Part shown: one piece after another, positions 63,361-64,000 of the stretch | How the letters are laid out: each line of letters opens with the position of its first letter | How positions within the stretch are numbered: position 1 is the first letter of the stretch | From: Stenotrophomonas acidaminiphila | GTDB taxonomy: Bacteria > Pseudomonadota > Gammaproteobacteria > Xanthomonadales > Xanthomonadaceae | DNA: 64,000 bases | Direction: 5' to 3' | Assembly: GCA_002951995.1 (NCBI GenBank) | Contig: CP019797.1 | Span: forward strand, 2,774,501-2,838,500 | The notes under the pieces: model-generated | What the model was told of the DNA's origin: nothing | Seen by the model: only the letters and a program-made list of their open reading frames with translations | Databases searched by the model: none | Program-made: the position numbers and the translations under genes

Positions 63361-64000
63361 TCAGTAGCCCGCGGCCTGGCCGTCCTTGCGGCTCTCCGAC
63401 GCACCGTAGTACACGCCGGTGGCGGGATCGCGCATGATCGCCTGGTAGCCACCGTAGGGGCCGTCGGCGAACACCACGCGATGGCCCTTGCGCATCAACG
63501 CGCGGATGGTCTCGTAGGGGAAGCCGGTTTCCAGGTTGACCTCGCCGCCGTCGCGCATCGCCGTGCCCTGCCCGGTCGGTTCGGTCGAGCCCTCGTGCTG
63601 GATGCGCGGCGCGTCGCCGGCTTCCTGCAGGTTCATGCCGAAGTCCACCAGGTTCATCACGATCTGCGCGTGGCCCTGCGGCTGCATCGCCCCGCCCATC
63701 ACCCCGAAACTGGCGAACGGCTTGCCGTCCCTGGTGATGAACGCCGGGATGATGGTCTGGAACGGGCGCTTGCCCGGCGCGTAGCCGTTGGGATGGCCAT
63801 CCTGCAGCACGAACATCTCACCCCGGTCCTGCAGGATGAAGCCCAGCCCCGGCGGCGCCATGCCGCTGCCCATGCCGCGGTAATTGGACTGGATCAGCGA
63901 GACCATCATGCCGTCGGCATCGGCCACGGTCATGTAGATGGTGTCGCCCTCCTCCAGTTGCCTGGGCGTGCCCGGCTGGGCCTCCTTCAGCGCCGTATCC
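63361..64000 (-). CDS. ggt: gamma-glutamyltransferase, C-terminal part
   Basis: About 213 residues of the small-subunit end of gamma-glutamyltranspeptidase, which splits and transfers the gamma-glutamyl group of glutathione and related compounds in the periplasm. Matching segments are VADADGMMVSLIQSNYRGMGSGM, the PPGLGFILQDRG and APGKRPFQTIIPAF stretches, GVMGGAMQPQGHAQIVMNLVDFGM, and the end with PYGGYQAIMRDPATGVYYGASESRKDG. The catalytic Thr at the subunit boundary is outside the window. It runs beyond the window edge, so the ATG at 63933 is not a true start. Confidence 0.94.
   Translation of the reverse strand, partial: DTALKEAQPGTPRQLEEGDTIYMTVADADGMMVSLIQSNYRGMGSGMAPPGLGFILQDRGEMFVLQDGHPNGYAPGKRPFQTIIPAFITRDGKPFASFGVMGGAMQPQGHAQIVMNLVDFGMNLQEAGDAPRIQHEGSTEPTGQGTAMRDGGEVNLETGFPYETIRALMRKGHRVVFADGPYGGYQAIMRDPATGVYYGASESRKDGQAAGY

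Overview
The window is about 70% G+C and reads as the chromosome of a xanthomonad gammaproteobacterium (Lysobacteraceae/Xanthomonadaceae; Stenotrophomonas, Pseudoxanthomonas, Luteimonas or a close relative). This is inferred from the gene orders gmk-rpoZ-spoT, rph-VOC-rdgB-hemW, UPF0149-pepP divergent from zapA-6S RNA-fau, and rubredoxin/thiE/hemL, from PPi-dependent phosphofructokinase beside a proton pyrophosphatase, and from GTAG-type REP palindromes. Nearly everything is core chromosome. I see no tRNA, rRNA, insertion sequence, prophage or CRISPR array.

Layout. 0-18 kb: stringent response and nucleotide housekeeping (spoT, rpoZ, gmk, yicC, rph, rdgB, hemW), a DUF1631-PilZ pair, the two proline peptidases pepQ and pepP, cell-division factor zapA, 6S RNA, fau and rpiA. 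18-26 kb: small regulators and hypothetical proteins, rubredoxin/thiE, a 104-bp tandem repeat array, a membrane dipeptidase and hemL. 26-33 kb: a 2010-residue FN3/Ig-like autotransporter, then argD. 34-43 kb: a potassium channel with a zinc ribbon, an SDR, an LPS-kinase-like protein divergent from a DedA-PAP2-LssY fusion, eleven tandem 96-bp REP pairs, a LON-domain protein, mpl and adk. 43-51 kb: pyrophosphate metabolism (pfp, hppA, ppa). 51-59 kb: an HDOD protein, then a TonB-dependent receptor downstream of an AraC regulator and a membrane wHTH-PD40 regulator. 59-64 kb: thiC under a TPP riboswitch, a BCCT transporter and the end of gamma-glutamyltransferase.

How the genes work together. Pfp makes or uses PPi, HppA uses PPi to pump protons and Ppa hydrolyses it; all three lie within 7.2 kb, next to adk. 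Thiamine synthesis appears twice (thiE, riboswitch-controlled thiC), and haem synthesis twice (hemL; the haem chaperone hemW).

The main caution is that five genes (DUF1631, pepQ, pepP, a beta-propeller gene and the normally essential ppa) each carry one apparent single-base deletion in a C/G run. Restoring one base gives a full-length family protein every time. I read these as probable consensus errors rather than real pseudogenes, so start-to-stop spans are given for the repaired genes.

The most interesting non-coding material is the 11-copy REP-pair array, the 104-bp array, a nested inverted repeat near 63.2 kb, a perfect 17-bp inverted repeat near 59.05 kb, promoters that appear to make leaderless mRNAs, and two weak small-RNA candidates.
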